From positions 65,091 through 103,159 of the forward strand of contig CAJAVU010000059.1 in NCBI GenBank assembly GCA_903945495.1: a DNA stretch of 38,069 nt, given 5' to 3'. The notes beneath the pieces were generated by a model that saw only the letters and a program-made list of their open reading frames with translations, did no database searches and had not been told where the DNA came from. How positions within the stretch are numbered: position 1 is the first letter of the stretch; each line of letters begins with the position of its first letter. A program made the translations under genes and the position numbers. The DNA comes from an uncultured Flavobacteriales bacterium. GTDB lineage: Bacteria > Bacteroidota > Bacteroidia > Flavobacteriales_D > Crocinitomicaceae. Below are positions 36,268 to 38,069 of the stretch, in pieces.

Positions 36268-37652
36268 TAAGAATAATTGCACTAGTGTTCTTAAGTTCAT
36301 TCTTGAACTATGCATATGGACAGACTACATTTTCAGATCAGCGATTTTATGAGTTGGTTGTTAACAATCACCCTTTAGCGAAACAAGCGAATTTAAAACC
36401 TGCTTATGGAAAGTACAGTGTTCTAAAAGCAAAAGGAGGATTTGATCCGAAACTTGAGAATCAAATCAACCAGAAGTATTATAATTCTTCAAATTATTAC
36501 AGTTTTTTAAATGCAGGATTAAAAATTCCTACGTGGTACGGAATTGAAGTTAAAACGGGATTTGAATCCAATGATGGAACGTATTTGAGTCCGCAGGACA
36601 AAACGCCGGCAGGTGGTTTATGGTATGGAGGTGTTTCTGTAAATCTTGGTGAAGGCTTGTTTATTGACCAACGAAGAGCTGAATTGTTTAAAGCTAGAAT
36701 TTACCAAAATAGTACCATGTTTGAGCAACGTTTGCAGCTGAATGAATTGCTTTATGAAGCTGGATATGCTTATTGGAATTGGGTTTTAGCATATCATTCG
36801 ATGGAAATCATGCAGGAATCGTATCAATTGGCTAATGAGCGCTATGAAGGTATTCGAAGAACAGCTGAAGTTGGAGATCGCCCAGGAATTGATAGTGTAG
36901 AAGCAATTATTCAAGTGCAAAGCAGAGAGACCTTGTTGCTGAATTATGCAACAGACTTTAAAAACAATGGGTATAATCTTTCAACATTTCTTTGGACGGA
37001 AAATTTAGAGCCCTTGGAATTGGATAACGCGACAGTTCCAGTTTCTCTTGATTCGCTGAATCTTGAATCGGCTTTATTGATTGCTGAAAACACCATGGAT
37101 TCAATTGTTACGAATCATCCATATTTGAAGATGAATGATTTTAAAATTCAAAGTTTGGAAGTCGATAATCGCTTAAAACGTGAACAATTAAAACCTGAAT
37201 TGGCTTTACAATACAATTTTTTGAATGAACCCCTAAATTATAACCCGTTCAATGATTTTTCAATCAATAATTATAAATGGGGTTTAACCTTTGAAATGCC
37301 GATTTTTCTCAGAAAAGAAAGGGGAGACGTGGCGCTTTCGAATCTGAAAATTCAAGACGAGAAGTTTAATTTACAAAACAATCAAGCATATATCGAATAC
37401 AAAATTCGTAAAGCAATGGCCGATTACAGCAACGGTTTAGCGCAGATTTCGATTTATCAAAAAACAGTTGATGACTCTGGGAAATTGTTAGAAGCGGAAA
37501 AGCAAATGTTTGAAGCGGGTGAAAGTTCCCTGTTTTTAATCAATCAACGTGAATTGGCGTTTATCCAAGCACGTTTGAAATTGATTGAAAGTCAGGTGAA
37601 ATTGCAACAGGCAAAATTATCATTGAGTTATGCCGCTGCGGGATTGTATTAA
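36264..37652 (+). CDS. TolC-like outer-membrane efflux channel
   Basis: This 462-aa protein has a signal peptide (MIRIIALVFLSSFLNYAYGQ). It matches the outer-membrane efflux protein family: long helices with the two-fold repeated pattern (LNELLYEAGYAYWNWVLAYH, then YQLANERYEGIRRTAEVGD in the first half and KTVDDSGKLLEAEKQMFEAG, SSLFLINQRELAFIQARLKL in the second) and short barrel strands between. It should be the outer-membrane duct for the ABC/HlyD-like proteins encoded just upstream. It converges on the LysR gene with overlapping stops. Confidence 0.88.
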   Translation: MIRIIALVFLSSFLNYAYGQTTFSDQRFYELVVNNHPLAKQANLKPAYGKYSVLKAKGGFDPKLENQINQKYYNSSNYYSFLNAGLKIPTWYGIEVKTGFESNDGTYLSPQDKTPAGGLWYGGVSVNLGEGLFIDQRRAELFKARIYQNSTMFEQRLQLNELLYEAGYAYWNWVLAYHSMEIMQESYQLANERYEGIRRTAEVGDRPGIDSVEAIIQVQSRETLLLNYATDFKNNGYNLSTFLWTENLEPLELDNATVPVSLDSLNLESALLIAENTMDSIVTNHPYLKMNDFKIQSLEVDNRLKREQLKPELALQYNFLNEPLNYNPFNDFSINNYKWGLTFEMPIFLRKERGDVALSNLKIQDEKFNLQNNQAYIEYKIRKAMADYSNGLAQISIYQKTVDDSGKLLEAEKQMFEAGESSLFLINQRELAFIQARLKLIESQVKLQQAKLSLSYAAAGLY

Positions 37653-38069
37653 AAATCGTTATTCCAAGCAAAATTTGTTTTAATGATTTGATCTTTTTCT
37701 TGTTCCAAGTATTCGATAAATGCTTTAGCTGCGGGGAACATGCGTTTACCCTTCATCCAAACGATGTTCCACTCACTTGTCAAAGGAAGGTTTTTTATGG
37801 GAATAATACATAGTTGCTTATTGATAAGCTCATTTCCAATACCGATGAGGGGCATAATTGAAACACCAAGTTTTGCAATAACAGCTTGTTTTACCGCTTC
37901 GTTTGAAGTTAATACGAGCGTGCGTTTAAAAGCAATTTCTTGTCGATTTAAAAAGCTTTCCATTGCATTGCGTGTAGCAGACCCAGGTTCACGAAAAATA
38001 AACGGAATATCTGAAGGTAGATCATGAATTGTTTTAATGGTTGAATTTGCAAAATCCATATTGCCAACC
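37649..38069 (-). CDS. LysR-family regulator, C-terminal part (runs off the window)
   Basis: The visible 139 or so residues are the C-terminal half of a LysR-type substrate-binding domain. FIFREPGSATRNAMESFL and SNEAVKQAVIAKLGVSIMPL are typical of the CbbR/YeiE-like branch, followed by WMKGKRMFPAAKAFIEYLEQ. The frame is open to the window edge, so the HTH domain and true start lie beyond 38069; the Met at 38059 is internal. The regulated gene is unknown and may be divergent to it outside the window. Confidence 0.85.
   Translation of the reverse strand, partial: VGNMDFANSTIKTIHDLPSDIPFIFREPGSATRNAMESFLNRQEIAFKRTLVLTSNEAVKQAVIAKLGVSIMPLIGIGNELINKQLCIIPIKNLPLTSEWNIVWMKGKRMFPAAKAFIEYLEQEKDQIIKTNFAWNNDF

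Noticed and set aside
37649-38069. LysR fragment as the OxyR that would bind the katG repeat
   Set aside because: The visible domain has the FREPGSATR and SNEAVKQAV pattern of the CbbR/YeiE-like branch, no OxyR-type redox cysteine is visible, and it is 8 kb away.

Overview
The window is AT-rich chromosomal DNA from a member of the Bacteroidota. It most likely belongs to the Flavobacteriales, and protein content and gene order suggest a Fluviicola/Crocinitomicaceae-like organism; this is an inference from recognised families, not a database result. Supporting signs are the DUF4835, DUF983, GSCFA and four-helix-bundle families, an ECF sigma factor beside a PKD/CHU_C-type protein, the gene block bamD-rpoZ-coaBC-DUF4835-recN, promoters of the TAnnTTTG type, and very weak Shine-Dalgarno signals. 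There are no rRNA or tRNA genes, no insertion sequences and no CRISPR array. No intergenic gap exceeds 300 bases.

Layout. 1-2.75 kb: start of a DUF58 gene (minus), a membrane-anchored MutS-type ATPase and a PAS-like/LuxR regulator. 2.75-7.3 kb: poorly characterised genes, including a membrane protein fused to a P-loop ATPase (minus), an orphan 297-aa protein, a small outer-membrane barrel, a GNAT acetyltransferase and a BBP2-like porin (minus). 7.4-10.2 kb: DUF983 protein, the rRNA methyltransferase RlmF (minus), a four-helix-bundle gene flanked by inverted ATTGANN heptamer repeats, and PrmC. 10.3-16.8 kb: LigA, DapA, a DHH phosphoesterase, two FKBP lipoproteins (one with two domains) and an M23/LysM peptidase. 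16.8-22.7 kb: bamD-rpoZ-coaBC-DUF4835-recN-GSCFA, probably one transcription unit. 22.7-24.6 kb (minus): ECF sigma factor and a single-pass PKD/CHU_C protein that looks like its membrane partner. 24.7-27.5 kb: malate dehydrogenase and pyrophosphatase, each with a clear terminator, then a secreted unknown and a GNAT enzyme. 27.7-30.0 kb: catalase-peroxidase KatG with a signal-peptide-like N-terminus and a 21-bp tandem repeat upstream. 30.2-32.4 kb: an STM3941-like membrane protein, a serine hydrolase and a secreted unknown. 32.5-37.7 kb: an operon of TetR regulator, ABC exporter, HlyD-like adaptor and TolC-like channel. 37.6 kb to the end: the C-terminal part of a LysR regulator (minus).

The best candidate for something undescribed is the 32.5-37.7 kb operon. 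The ABC exporter subunit has lost the Walker A lysine, the Q-loop glutamine, the LSGGQ signature and the H-loop histidine, yet it keeps Walker B and an unbroken frame. It sits between an intact adaptor and an intact outer-membrane channel. Its promoter carries four copies of a heptamer half-site arranged exactly symmetrically, with 21 bp between the inner and outer copies. Other leads are the exported KatG with its tandem operator-like repeat, the membrane-anchored P-loop protein, the sigma/PKD/CHU_C pair, lineage-type substitutions at CoaC catalytic positions, and three genes whose promoter element lies so close to the start codon that the mRNA could be leaderless.
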